In this document: piece by piece, positions 55,226-64,000 of the stretch
Numbering within the stretch: the stretch's first letter is position 1
Layout of the letters: every line of letters begins with the position of its first letter
Origin: Faucicola osloensis_D
GTDB lineage: Bacteria; Pseudomonadota; Gammaproteobacteria; Pseudomonadales; Moraxellaceae
NCBI GenBank assembly: GCA_020041925.1
Contig: CP083409.1
DNA length: 64,000 nt
Strand: one strand, 5' to 3'
Position numbers and translations under genes: made by a program
Notes under the pieces: model-generated
Databases searched by the model: none
What the model was told of the DNA's origin: nothing
The model's input: the letters and a program-made list of their open reading frames with translations, nothing else

Positions 55226-56467
55226 TTAGGCGAGTGTATCCAAACCGCGTTTTAAATCAGCGATAATATCATCGACATCTTCAAGCCCCACCGAGAAGCG
55301 AATTAAGCCTTCGTTTACGCCTGCCTCGATTCTTGCTTCAGGTGTCATGCGAAAATGGGTCGTCGTCGCAGGATGGGTAATGGTGCTTTTGGCATCGCCT
55401 AGGTTATTGGTAATCGAAATCATTTTGGTACTATCGATAACATGCCAGGCTGCTGCTTGGTCAGCCACCTCAAAGCCAATAATGGCGCCAAACGCACCGC
55501 CTTGCACATTTTTGAGTGCCGTGTGTTGGCGTTTGGCGATGTCATGGGATGGGTGATCGGGCAACCCTGAAAAATGTACTTTGCTGACTTTTGGGTGACT
55601 GTGCAAAAATTTAGCGATCTGATTGGCATTTTCGCAGTGGGCTTTCATACGCAGTGACAAGGTTTCTAGACCCTTTAGCAACACCCACGCATTAAATGGC
55701 GATAGACTAATCCCACCGGTACGCACTACCCCAAAGGCTTTTTCCATCAAGTCATTGTTACCGACCAATGCACCGCCTAGTACCCGACCTTGACCGTCAA
55801 TATATTTACTGGCGGAATGCAATACCACATCCGCCCCCAACATCAAAGGTTTTTGAATGGCGGGGGTTGCAAAGCAGTTATCGACGATTAATAGCGCATC
55901 GTGGTCATGCGCGAGCCTTGATAAAAAGCTTAAATCGGCAATTTGCGCCAAAGGATTGGAAGGGCTTTCGCAGTACAGCACCTTGGTATTTGGCTGCATC
56001 GCCTGTTGCCAAGCGTCATTGTCAAAGCAGTCGACATAACTTACCTCGACGCCAAACGCTTTAAAGTAGGTATCAAACAGGGCGACCGAGGAGCCAAATA
56101 ATTGCTTGGCTGCTAGCAGATGGTCACCTGCTTGAAGGTACGCCAAACACATGGTCAAAATCGCGCCCATGCCTGATGCGGTTGCCACGCAGCGCTCGCC
56201 TTCCTCTAAAGCTGCCAATCTACGCTCAAAAGCGCGCACGGTCGGATTGGTATGGCGCGAGTAGACATTGCCTTTTTTATTGCCATTAAAATGGTCGGCG
56301 GCATCGGCGGCATTGTTGTATACGTAGGAGCTAGTGGTAAAAATCGCTTCGTTATGTTCGCCTTCATCGGTACGGTGGTAACCGCCTCGCACGGCGATGG
56401 TTTGGTCGGCATAGTCTAGGCTTAAATCAAGTGCATCACTTTGCCAGTTGGGGTCTAATTGGGTCAT
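55226..56467 (-). CDS. metZ: O-succinylhomoserine sulfhydrylase
   Basis: MetZ makes homocysteine directly from O-succinylhomoserine and sulfide in methionine synthesis. The 413-residue product (ATG 56467; a start 8 codons earlier is possible) has ALxTTSSYVY-type start IFTTSSYVYNNAADAA, GNVYSRHTNPTV, the PLP Lys near 221 in HSASKYIDGQGRVLGG, and IVDNCFATPAIQKPL. The overall pattern fits MetZ better than MetB or MetC, from memory. It lies alone on minus, divergent from the phospholipase-D gene. Confidence 0.93.
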   Translation of the reverse strand: MTQLDPNWQSDALDLSLDYADQTIAVRGGYHRTDEGEHNEAIFTTSSYVYNNAADAADHFNGNKKGNVYSRHTNPTVRAFERRLAALEEGERCVATASGMGAILTMCLAYLQAGDHLLAAKQLFGSSVALFDTYFKAFGVEVSYVDCFDNDAWQQAMQPNTKVLYCESPSNPLAQIADLSFLSRLAHDHDALLIVDNCFATPAIQKPLMLGADVVLHSASKYIDGQGRVLGGALVGNNDLMEKAFGVVRTGGISLSPFNAWVLLKGLETLSLRMKAHCENANQIAKFLHSHPKVSKVHFSGLPDHPSHDIAKRQHTALKNVQGGAFGAIIGFEVADQAAAWHVIDSTKMISITNNLGDAKSTITHPATTTHFRMTPEARIEAGVNEGLIRFSVGLEDVDDIIADLKRGLDTLA

Positions 56468-56579
56468 AATGTTACATCTTTTGTGCATCAAATAAATTAT
56501 GATAGCATAAGTTGGATTTGACGGTCGCTTTCAAGTCAGTATTTTATGCAAAAACGCCATGACAACCAACTTTTCTTAG

Positions 56580-58322
56580 GTGAGTGCCACGTTAATTAGT
56601 GATTTTTTTAAAAGGATTCAGGCTTTGGTAGCAGCATTTTATTCGGTATCTGTTGGCTTTGTCAGACTAGCATCGCAAAAACTCACGCCAAAAATTGTGA
56701 CATTTTGCTTGCCATTGCTAATTACGCTGCTACTTACACTACTTACCGCTTGCCAAATGCTACCTAACAACCCCCATATCGCCGCTACGCCAACTGTATC
56801 AACACAGCTGACAGGTGCGCAAAAATTTTCCGAAAAATCGCGTATACAAGGTCATTATTTAATCAGCCGTATCAGTGCCAGCAAAAACCCCTCACCGAGC
56901 AAATTTTCCGGTTATTATCCGCTGATTGATAGCAGTGATGCGTTCGCCTCACGCAGTATTTTGACCGAAATGGCTCAGCAAACCATCGATATCCAATACT
57001 ATATTTGGCACAACGATGCAGCAGGGCAATTGATGCTCAAAGACTTGTACCAAGCTGCCAATCGTGGTGTCAAAGTACGACTGTTACTCGATGATTTGAA
57101 CACCAATCTGGAACTTGACCAACAGCTGCTTGCCTTTGCTGCGCATGCTAATATCCAAGTGCGATTGATTAACCCCAAAGTGGTGCGCAGCTTTACCCCC
57201 GCCAATTTTGTGGTAGCACTGCCCCGCTACCAACGCCGCATGCACAATAAAAGCATGACCTTTGACCGCCAGTTATCCATCATTGGTGGGCGCAATATTG
57301 GCGATGAATATCTGCGTAAAGATAGCATCGCTGAGTTTGCTGATTTGGATGTTTTGCTTGCCGGCAAAGTGGTCAACCAAATCAATGAGAGTTTTGAAGA
57401 TTATTGGGATAGTCCTCTATCGTATGATATCGAGCGTTTGGTGAGCGCCTCAAAAAACCCCGAGCGTAATAAAAGCGATGAGCCATTTTTGGGGACTTTG
57501 ACTGCGATTGCACCGATTAACAGCCAGTCCCATCTACATAAAAGCTCGCAACTTTATCGGGTACAAAATGGCGCAATAGTCGATAAACAACTGTATAACA
57601 AAAAAATCCAATTTCGTTGGCAACCGATGGAATTTTTGGCAGATGATGTCAAAAAACTGCTTAATCAAGATGATAAAGATAGCCGATTGGTATCACAGCT
57701 TCGAGCCCGTATTGGTACCCCAAAACAGCAATTGACCATTGTTTCATCGTATTTTGTACCCACTGACTTGGGCGTGCTGCAACTAAGCAAACTCATGGAA
57801 AGCGGGGTAAAAATCAATATTTTTACCAACTCGTATGAATCAACCGATGTGCCTATCGTGCATTCAGGGTATAACGTGGCACGCGTGCCGATGCTCAAAG
57901 CAGGGATTGCGCTTTATGAGCTAAAATCCTCTGCCGATGCAGACTTTCGCCGCAAAAAACGTAGCTTATATCGCAGTAAATACAGCACCAGTTTGCATAC
58001 CAAAGCTTTTGCGGTGGATGACAAATATACGTTTATCGGCTCTTATAATGTAGATCCGCGCTCTGCCAACATCAATACCGAGCTTGGGGTGCTGATTGAA
58101 GACAAAGCGCTTGCCAAATCCTTTCATAATACATTTGATAATTCTATGCTCAATGTCAGTTACCGCGTACATCTTAAGGATAATGAACAACTGATGTGGC
58201 AAACCCATGATGATAAAACCAATAAAAAGCTTATCACTTTGGATAAAGAGCCGCACATGACATTTGTCAATGGACTTTGGCTAAAGATTTTTTCGGCTTT
58301 GCCATTTAAGCGCTTATTATAA
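56580..58322 (+). CDS. Phospholipase D / cardiolipin synthase C-like protein
   Basis: The 580-residue protein carries two HKD motifs: HNKSMTFDRQ with GGRN (His near 222) and HTKAFAVDDKYTFIGSYN (His near 473). The spacing resembles ClsC/YmdC-type cardiolipin synthases or PLD lipoproteins. A hydrophobic stretch followed by LTAC (about 55-58) could be a lipobox, which suggests membrane anchoring. The GTG at 56580 lacks a good Shine-Dalgarno, so the start is uncertain and may be further downstream. No ymdB-like partner is adjacent. Confidence 0.85.
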   Translation: MSATLISDFFKRIQALVAAFYSVSVGFVRLASQKLTPKIVTFCLPLLITLLLTLLTACQMLPNNPHIAATPTVSTQLTGAQKFSEKSRIQGHYLISRISASKNPSPSKFSGYYPLIDSSDAFASRSILTEMAQQTIDIQYYIWHNDAAGQLMLKDLYQAANRGVKVRLLLDDLNTNLELDQQLLAFAAHANIQVRLINPKVVRSFTPANFVVALPRYQRRMHNKSMTFDRQLSIIGGRNIGDEYLRKDSIAEFADLDVLLAGKVVNQINESFEDYWDSPLSYDIERLVSASKNPERNKSDEPFLGTLTAIAPINSQSHLHKSSQLYRVQNGAIVDKQLYNKKIQFRWQPMEFLADDVKKLLNQDDKDSRLVSQLRARIGTPKQQLTIVSSYFVPTDLGVLQLSKLMESGVKINIFTNSYESTDVPIVHSGYNVARVPMLKAGIALYELKSSADADFRRKKRSLYRSKYSTSLHTKAFAVDDKYTFIGSYNVDPRSANINTELGVLIEDKALAKSFHNTFDNSMLNVSYRVHLKDNEQLMWQTHDDKTNKKLITLDKEPHMTFVNGLWLKIFSALPFKRLL

Positions 58323-58612
58323 GCGGCTATATTACAAAAAACACACATTTTTGGTAGTAAAAATAGTACCAAAATCACTATAGTATGCGGTTTCAAAAAG
58401 TAATATATCTCAACTGTTAAATCATGACGTTTGCTTGTAATATTTATTTAAATAATTAAATTTATTACAGTTTTGATAAATTATTGTTCAATTTGTCAAG
58501 TAATTTAATTTGTCAGGTGAAGAGTGACGAATTTAATTGTTTAGCGCGTTAACTAACCTATTTGTCCATTGATTATAAAGCTTGCAAACCTTTAGCCAGC
58601 TTCTAGGTAATA
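58323..58612. other. AT-rich intergenic region
   Basis: About 290 bp with a small hairpin (TTTTGGTA / TACCAAAA, 58349-58374) without a T tract. The promoter of the MFS gene should lie here; no consensus match stood out. Confidence 0.4.
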
Positions 58613-59944
58613 TTGTCGACTATGCCATTTTTTCATGATGCCAACGAAGAAATTAGGGATTTAAATCGCTACGAAAAAAACGTGGTGTATTTAACGATTT
58701 TTGGGGCTTTTTTTGCTTCCTTTGATTTTACGATTTATTTTTATTTTAATGATAGTATCAATCAAGCTTTTTTCCCAGAAAATATACCTGAGTCGTTAAA
58801 GTCGATTTGTTTTTTGCTGCTGATTTTAGCCGGTTATATGTCAAGGCCGCTAGGCGGTTTGATATTGGGTGATATCGGCGATCGCTATGGCAGAAAACAT
58901 GTGTTGCTGTATAGTTTGCTATTGGTGGGTGCGTCTGGTTTAGTGATTGCCTGTTTGCCTACCTATCATCATATCGGTGTGGCAGCGATTGTTCTCATGC
59001 TATTATTGCGTTTAATTCAAGGCTTTGGCTATGGCGCTGAGGTGCCCGCTTCATGGGTATACATTGCTGAGCATATGCCACGGCGTCAATTAGGGTCAGT
59101 GTGTGGCGGTCTTATTAGTGCACTGATTTTGTCGACTTTGATGGGCAATATTTTAAGCTCCACCTTATCAAATATGCTCACCCCTACCCAGATGCAATCG
59201 TATGGTTGGCGTATTCCTTTTGTCCTCGCCAGTATCGGTACGCTATTTGCGGTGCTGTTACGAGCCAAGCTTGAAGAAACCCCGCTTTGGCTGATGGCTA
59301 AGTCTAAAAATCGCTTGGTTAAACGTCTGCCAATACGCCGAGCTATTATCAAATACCGTTATGGTACGGTGATGACGCTGGGTTTGTCCTGGTTTACCGC
59401 CAGTATTTATCTGACGATTTATTTGCTTTTGCCGATTTTGGGCATCCAGTTTTTTGATGTCGATACCAGTTTGATGATGATATCCAATGGAGTGGGTATT
59501 ATCTTTGGTGGATTGGGGGCGTTAACCTATGGTTATTTTGCCGATCGTTTTAACTCAGGTCGTGTATTTACTTTAGGCTGTATATTTTTAAGCATTGCCA
59601 GTGTTATTTTCTTTGTTTCACTGAAAAACAGTAGCGAGTTACTACTGATTAACTATGCGATTTTAGGATTTTTCTCTGGCGTGATTGGCTTAGTCCCAAG
59701 TATTTGTGTGCGTCTGTTTCCAGTGAGTGTACGCCTAAGTGGTATTAGCTTTACCTATAACGTGGCGTATGCATTGACAGGCGCATTATTGCCTGTGCTA
59801 TTGGTTTATTTTTCACATAGATTAATGCTTTCAAGCGCCTTGTATCTGGTATTTATCTGTGTGATTGGCATTATCATGGGTATGTTGTTGACCAATTTGC
59901 ATGGTTTGTATCGCATGGAAGATAAGCGGCTGATGAATTCTTGA
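58613..59944 (+). CDS. MFS transporter, metabolite:H+ symporter (MHS) type
   Basis: This inner-membrane protein (443 residues, about 12 helices) has the MHS-family loop GGLILGDIGDRYGRKHVLL (about 84-102) and the fifth-helix block LRLIQGFGYGAEVPASWVYIAE split over about 135-157. Related members carry citrate, proline, shikimate, betaine or ketoglutarate; the substrate here is unknown. The TTG at 58613 is well spaced from TAGGTAA; the ATG at 58622 (three codons later) is the alternative. It is a single gene. Confidence 0.85.
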   Translation: MSTMPFFHDANEEIRDLNRYEKNVVYLTIFGAFFASFDFTIYFYFNDSINQAFFPENIPESLKSICFLLLILAGYMSRPLGGLILGDIGDRYGRKHVLLYSLLLVGASGLVIACLPTYHHIGVAAIVLMLLLRLIQGFGYGAEVPASWVYIAEHMPRRQLGSVCGGLISALILSTLMGNILSSTLSNMLTPTQMQSYGWRIPFVLASIGTLFAVLLRAKLEETPLWLMAKSKNRLVKRLPIRRAIIKYRYGTVMTLGLSWFTASIYLTIYLLLPILGIQFFDVDTSLMMISNGVGIIFGGLGALTYGYFADRFNSGRVFTLGCIFLSIASVIFFVSLKNSSELLLINYAILGFFSGVIGLVPSICVRLFPVSVRLSGISFTYNVAYALTGALLPVLLVYFSHRLMLSSALYLVFICVIGIIMGMLLTNLHGLYRMEDKRLMNS

Positions 59945-60052
59945 GTTTTTTCATCGCTGATAGTTGTTTTACCATCGCTTTTTTAGCGCCCGCTTTTATT
60001 GATTAGCTGATAGATTAGCTATAGATTAACCACTTTTTTTGAATATTTGCCT

Positions 60053-61045
60053 ATGACACTGCCTATAACGCTGCCTATGACCTCAATGCAGCATAAACGA
60101 TTGTCCACCGCCCCAATGATTGATTGGAGTACACGCGATTATTGTTACTTTGCTCGATTATTTAATCCTTATACCTACCTTTATACTGAAATGATAAGTA
60201 CCTCTGCGATACTGCAGGGGGATACAGACTATCAGCTGCGATTTTACCCCAATGAACATCCTTTGGTGCTTCAGCTTGGCGGCTCAGCTCCTGACGAATT
60301 GGCGCGCTGTGCAAAAATCGGACAAGACTATGGTTATGATGAAATCAACCTAAATGTTGGCTGCCCGTCCGATCGGGTACAACATTACAAAATCGGGGCT
60401 TGCTTGATGGCAGAGCCCAAATTGGTGGCAGATATTGTCTCTGCGATGCGTGATGCGGTGGACATTCCCGTCACTGTCAAGCATCGTATTGGCATTGATA
60501 ATTTTGATAGTTATGAGTTTATGGCGGATTTTGTGGATCATGTGGTGAAAGCAGGTTGTCAGCATGTCATCGTCCATGCGCGCACCGCTTGGCTACAAGG
60601 CTTAAGCCCTAAACAAAATCGTGAAATTCCGCCCCTTCGCTATGAGGATGTGTACCGCTTAAAGCAGGATTTTCCCGATATATTTGTGGAAATCAATGGC
60701 GGTATCACCACTATTGATGAAATCAAAACCCATCTGACGAAAGTCGATGGTGTGATGATTGGGCGTGAAGCTTATCACAACCCTTATATTCTAGCCGAAG
60801 CCATGCAGCTGTGGGACGAGCCAGTACCTAGCCGAGCGGATATTTTTTATCAATTACTGGATTTTTTGGCAGCCAGTGACGCGCGTGGCACACCATTGAC
60901 GGTCATTATGCGCCATTATTTAGGCTTGTTCCAAGGATTGACAGGCAGTCGTAAATGGCGTCAGGCACTTAGCGGGCAAAAATCCCTCTCGGTCGTCCAA
61001 GTTCGTGAAGCGGGTGAAGCGGTATTGGCGTTAAATGCGGGTTAA
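60053..61045 (+). CDS. dusA: tRNA-dihydrouridine synthase A
   Basis: DusA reduces U20/U20a in tRNA D-loops using FMN and NADPH. The product from ATG 60053 has 330 residues with APMIDWSTRDYCYFARL, LQLGGSAPDELA, the catalytic Cys near 104 in LNVGCPSDRVQ, VKHRIGIDNFDSYEF and NGGI/GREAYHNPY, matching DusA and not DusB or DusC. The first 14 codons are a 12-bp repeat (CCTATGACACTG type, three copies at 60050-60085), so starts at 60077 or 60086 are equally possible; none has a Shine-Dalgarno. Confidence 0.94.
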   Translation: MTLPITLPMTSMQHKRLSTAPMIDWSTRDYCYFARLFNPYTYLYTEMISTSAILQGDTDYQLRFYPNEHPLVLQLGGSAPDELARCAKIGQDYGYDEINLNVGCPSDRVQHYKIGACLMAEPKLVADIVSAMRDAVDIPVTVKHRIGIDNFDSYEFMADFVDHVVKAGCQHVIVHARTAWLQGLSPKQNREIPPLRYEDVYRLKQDFPDIFVEINGGITTIDEIKTHLTKVDGVMIGREAYHNPYILAEAMQLWDEPVPSRADIFYQLLDFLAASDARGTPLTVIMRHYLGLFQGLTGSRKWRQALSGQKSLSVVQVREAGEAVLALNAG

Positions 61046-61062
61046 AAGTTAGCTGAAAAAGA

Positions 61063-61797
61063 CTAGCCGTACAAATACTGTTCCATCGCCAAAGCATTAT
61101 TCATCATATGCAACACCACAGGCAATAACAGTGACCCTGACATGATACGCCCATAGCTAAATAACATCGCTAGACAAAAAATCCCCAATAATTCTACCAC
61201 ACCGTATTGCATATGAATCACCGCAAATACGATACTGGTTAGCACACTGGCACCCCATATACCAAGCTTTGAGCTGGCAAGCCCTGTCCACATAAACCCG
61301 CGAAACATCACTTCTTCATAAATCGGCGCAAATACCACCATCGCCAGCACAAGCAGCCACCGCGGATGTGCGGACTCGGCAAGATTGTCCATAAACATCA
61401 TGGGCTCGCGACCCAGCCAGACGGTGACTAGATTGATGATAACATTTAGCACAATCAGCAGCGCGCTACATTGTAACAACTGATACCAAGTAAAGGATTT
61501 AAGGGCAAGATAATCTTTGACACGGCTGTTTTTAAATCCGATAAACAAATAAACGCAGCCGAGCACCATGGCTAAGGTAAAGCCTAGTGATAGACTCATT
61601 AATGTGCCGTTTTCACTGCCCTGCAACACTTTTTCAGCAATATCCAAATTTGCTGCATCTTGTAGCACCCATGGTGCAAATAACACCACGCCAATCAATT
61701 GACTGGCAAAAAACACCGCCAATAACACCATAGATAGCACAATGGTCTTAGGCAAATCGTAGATGGGGGTGCTAGGCTGTAATGATAAGTTTTGCAC
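61063..61797 (-). CDS. CPBP-family intramembrane metalloprotease
   Basis: This 244-residue membrane protein has about 6-7 hydrophobic segments and the Abi/CPBP motifs: EEVMFRGFMW (Glu-Glu-x3-Arg, near 160) and the second-site His in VIHMQYG (near 195), plus a C-terminal MMNNALA. Members process CAAX-like proteins or act in bacteriocin self-immunity. No toxin or prenylation gene is nearby, so the substrate is unknown. It is a single gene on minus, convergent with dusA. Confidence 0.85.
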   Translation of the reverse strand: MQNLSLQPSTPIYDLPKTIVLSMVLLAVFFASQLIGVVLFAPWVLQDAANLDIAEKVLQGSENGTLMSLSLGFTLAMVLGCVYLFIGFKNSRVKDYLALKSFTWYQLLQCSALLIVLNVIINLVTVWLGREPMMFMDNLAESAHPRWLLVLAMVVFAPIYEEVMFRGFMWTGLASSKLGIWGASVLTSIVFAVIHMQYGVVELLGIFCLAMLFSYGRIMSGSLLLPVVLHMMNNALAMEQYLYG

Positions 61798-61836
61798 ATT
61801 AAACCTTTGAATGGATATTTGTGTTGTTACTGGATA

Positions 61837-62784
61837 TCATGATTCATGATTGACTGAGTGAATAAGCGCTTTGATTCGTTCAACCGTACTGGCTGGGTAT
61901 TCTAACGGGAACATATGCCCGCCTTCATGCACTTCAAAATCAATGCCCATACGCCGTTTGACCAGCGCAGGAAACCCACGTTTGAGAAACAGGCTATCTT
62001 TACCAATTATTTGTTTGGCAGGGACAGCCGGCTGATGGTTAGGTTTTTGCCAGTATAGTGAAGGATTGGTACGAAACACCGCTACTTCCACCGCTTTTGG
62101 AATGGTAAGCGTCACTTGCCCATCTGCAGTATCAGTCAAGCCATAACGAATAAAATCATTAAAACAGCGCTCATCAAAGTGTCGATAGAATGCTTTATGT
62201 CGCAGATGCTCGTAGGCGACTTCACGGCTTGGCCACGTGTCACGGCGATGGCTTGATAGACCTGCAGGCGTGAGCCTATCTACTAACCGTGGGCTAAAGC
62301 GTTTTGCCCAATGTAGTGCCATCGAATAGTAGCCATGAATGAGCGGTGGGTCTAAGGCAATCACTTGGCTAAATAGCTCGGGCGCTTCATAGCTGGCTTG
62401 CAGCGTACACAATGCGCCAAGCGAATGCCCTAGCCCGATGACCTTGGTTTGCCCGCGCGCGCTTAAGTGCGCTTGGATGCTATCAATCACTTGTTGGGTC
62501 AGTTTTTGCCAATGGTTATCAACCGGATAACGCGGGTCAATGCCTAACGCTGGGATGTAGACAATATCAAATTCATCACTGAGCAAATCAAATAGATATT
62601 GATAGGTTCGCGATGGAATCCCATTGGCATGCGCAAAGTGTATCAGCGGTTTTTGCCCTGTCCCTGCTGTCTCCCCTATCTGCCCTGCCTGTGCTATCGC
62701 TGTTATCCCCTCTATGCCTGTCGCTAGCGTTGGCGTAGAGGGCAAACTATTGGCTAACAGATGCTGGCTCGTCTCAGATGACAT
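61837..62784 (-). CDS. Alpha/beta hydrolase
   Basis: The 315-residue protein has the nucleophile elbow GLGHSLGALC (Ser121) and the oxyanion region HFAHANGIPSRTYQYL (about 49-64). The C-terminal His is in HEGGHMFPLE. The first about 45 residues are a Ser/Thr/Ala/Gly-rich extension, probably disordered. The substrate is unknown. Its start codon lies 3 bp from the end of sppA, so it is almost certainly cotranscribed and translationally coupled with it. Confidence 0.86.
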   Translation of the reverse strand: MSSETSQHLLANSLPSTPTLATGIEGITAIAQAGQIGETAGTGQKPLIHFAHANGIPSRTYQYLFDLLSDEFDIVYIPALGIDPRYPVDNHWQKLTQQVIDSIQAHLSARGQTKVIGLGHSLGALCTLQASYEAPELFSQVIALDPPLIHGYYSMALHWAKRFSPRLVDRLTPAGLSSHRRDTWPSREVAYEHLRHKAFYRHFDERCFNDFIRYGLTDTADGQVTLTIPKAVEVAVFRTNPSLYWQKPNHQPAVPAKQIIGKDSLFLKRGFPALVKRRMGIDFEVHEGGHMFPLEYPASTVERIKALIHSVNHES

Positions 62785-62786
62785 GG

Positions 62787-63869
62787 TTATTGCATCCCTT
62801 TGTCATTTGCAGCGGCGTGGGTTAATTGGCTAGCAAAGCCTTTGGAGAGCGTTTCGCCAAACCCATAGCCGATTTGGCTAGCAAATTTACCGAACACTTT
62901 TTTCACCGGGTCTTCTGGGTTATATTCCACTACATTGTCTAGTTTTAGCTGAGACTCAAGGGTGCTGATGCCGCCCTTTTTATCCGCCAAACCGAGATTA
63001 ATCGCTTGCTCACCACTCCAGAATAACCCGGAAAAAAGCTGATTGGCGTCAGGATTTTTGAGGCGATTGCCGCGACCTTGTTTGACAGCATTGATAAAAT
63101 GGGCGTGGGTGTTATCAAGGACACCTTGTACATGCTGGCGCTCAAAATCGGAGAGCGGGCGGCTCATGCTTAAAATATCTTTGTGCGCACCGGCTGTCAT
63201 GGTGCCATCTTTAACGCCTAGTTTATCCATCAAACCTTGGACATTGTAGCTTGGCATAATCACGCCGATTGAGCCGACCAAGCTTGAAGGATTGACCCAA
63301 ATTTCATCAGCTGCAGATGCGATATAATACGCGCCCGAAGCGCCCATATCTTCGATAACGGCATACAGTTTTTTGTTAGGATGGGCTTTTCTCAATTCGG
63401 TCATGGTTTGCCAGATTTCATCAGATTGCACAGGTGAGCCACCCGGTGAGTTGATGCGTAACGCCACCGCTTGCGCTTGGTCGTTGTTAAACGCTTCCGT
63501 CAATGCCTCGCCCACCGCTTGACTATTGGCTTCATTGTCGCTGCTGATAACGCCTTTGACATCGACGACGGCTAAATGCGGGTTGGTCATATCGATATCA
63601 CTCATGCCACTTTTGGCAGAGCCACTACAGCCTTTGGCTACCACCGCGCCAAATAGTAGCACATAGCCCAAGGTGATGAGCTTAAAGAAAATACCCCAGC
63701 GTCTTGCACGGCGCTGCTCCACAAGACTTGCCATCAGCGTTTTTTCTAGCAATTGCCATTCTTGGCCTGCGTATGGCGTATTGGGTGGCAAGTTTTGCGT
63801 ATGGTTTGGTTGAACAGGTGGCTTTGATTGTGAGGGTTGGTTAGGATCGGGTGGCCAATTATCTGACAT
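62787..63869 (-). CDS. sppA: S49-family signal peptide peptidase, SppA-like
   Basis: This membrane-anchored serine protease of the short SppA type (360 residues) removes signal peptides after cleavage. A Pro/Gln/Asn-rich cytoplasmic N-terminus precedes one membrane helix (about 61-80). The catalytic Ser178 is in DMGASGAYYIA and the general-base Lys is probably Lys230 in AGAHKDILS. The RINSPGGSPVQSDEI block (about 138-152) is characteristic. A downstream hydrolase follows within 3 bp. AAGGAACTTTT precedes the start as the Shine-Dalgarno. Confidence 0.92.
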   Translation of the reverse strand: MSDNWPPDPNQPSQSKPPVQPNHTQNLPPNTPYAGQEWQLLEKTLMASLVEQRRARRWGIFFKLITLGYVLLFGAVVAKGCSGSAKSGMSDIDMTNPHLAVVDVKGVISSDNEANSQAVGEALTEAFNNDQAQAVALRINSPGGSPVQSDEIWQTMTELRKAHPNKKLYAVIEDMGASGAYYIASAADEIWVNPSSLVGSIGVIMPSYNVQGLMDKLGVKDGTMTAGAHKDILSMSRPLSDFERQHVQGVLDNTHAHFINAVKQGRGNRLKNPDANQLFSGLFWSGEQAINLGLADKKGGISTLESQLKLDNVVEYNPEDPVKKVFGKFASQIGYGFGETLSKGFASQLTHAAANDKGMQ

Positions 63870-63960
63870 AAAAGTTCCTTAGCAATATGTAATTTACCGC
63901 CCATGATAGGGGGAAGCGGTCAAAATTACAATCACTGCCTTGTAGCCAAATCGTCAATTG

Positions 63961-63999
63961 TCAGTCCGTATCATCTGGGGTGAGCGTGTAAATTAACGC
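63961..63999 (-). CDS. C-terminal 12 codons of a gene entering from the right edge
   Basis: On the minus strand one frame enters from the right edge, encodes ALIYTLTPDDTD and stops with TGA at 63961. It could be the end of the gene upstream of sppA. Too little remains to identify it; two other frames also stop quickly. Confidence 0.25.
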   Translation of the reverse strand, partial: ALIYTLTPDDTD

Positions 64000-64000
64000 G

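Noticed and set aside
1..64000. CRISPR arrays, tRNA or rRNA genes, insertion sequences, integrases, phage genes
   Set aside because: No spaced direct repeats, no tRNA-like cloverleaf or GTTCRA box in intergenic regions, and no transposase or phage-like product in any frame were seen by eye; a tRNAscan and ISfinder search would be decisive.

Overview
This is a chromosomal housekeeping segment of a gammaproteobacterium, most likely family Moraxellaceae (Moraxella/Faucicola or a Psychrobacter relative). The assignment is an inference from moderate-to-low GC, gene neighbourhoods (prmB-aroC, rpsF-rpsR-rplI-dnaB-alr, rnt-pyrC, ybaB-recR, groES-groEL) and protein similarity recalled from memory; no search was run. 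There is no rRNA, tRNA, CRISPR array, insertion sequence, integrase or phage gene. Nearly every gene is intact, and intrinsic terminators, many of them bidirectional, separate the transcription units.

Layout. 0-3 kb: a gene fragment at the left edge, chorismate synthase (aroC) and the L3 methyltransferase (prmB), all on minus. 3-6 kb: a YkuD L,D-transpeptidase, a small two-helix membrane protein and a lipoprotein. 6-12 kb: ribosomal proteins S6, S18 and L9, then dnaB, alr, argF and yaaA. 12-14.6 kb: groEL and groES on minus, with a heat-shock promoter. 14.7-17.1 kb: a DUF3108 envelope protein and a FadL-type porin. 17.2-22.5 kb: a LysR regulator divergent from leuC-leuD, followed by a lipoprotein gene and leuB behind their own leader. 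22.7-31.5 kb: a second YkuD protein, rtcB with a small coupled gene, a LysM/BON protein, a ChaA-type antiporter, an AmpG-like MFS protein, purU and ruvC. 31.6-39 kb: fxsA, the CoA-transferase pair scoA-scoB, a Sel1-repeat membrane protein, rnt, pyrC and an unrecognised protein with a highly charged tail. 39.3-43.2 kb: a Big-domain lipoprotein, ruvB and a small secreted protein. 43.7-50.2 kb: a tandem glycine riboswitch and the glycine cleavage genes gcvT, gcvH and gcvP, interleaved with an MliC-like lipoprotein and a nitroreductase. 50.3-64 kb: a GntP-family permease broken by one in-frame stop, rnd, recR, ybaB, a sirtuin, metZ, a phospholipase-D/cardiolipin-synthase lipoprotein, an MHS-type transporter, dusA, a CPBP protease, an alpha/beta hydrolase and an sppA-type peptidase.

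No multi-gene system of a new kind is evident. The signals most worth a second look are regulatory or small-scale. They are: two mini-ORFs with Ile-Ile-Val and Leu-Leu-Leu codons ahead of a terminator-like hairpin upstream of the lipoprotein and leuB; the ruvC start codon inside a 13-bp tandem repeat, with weaker repeats at the sirtuin and dusA starts; a CAA-to-TAA nonsense codon in the GntP permease; a 23-codon ORF with a very strong ribosome binding site; the S6:S18-type leader; and two large unrecognised or low-GC surface proteins.
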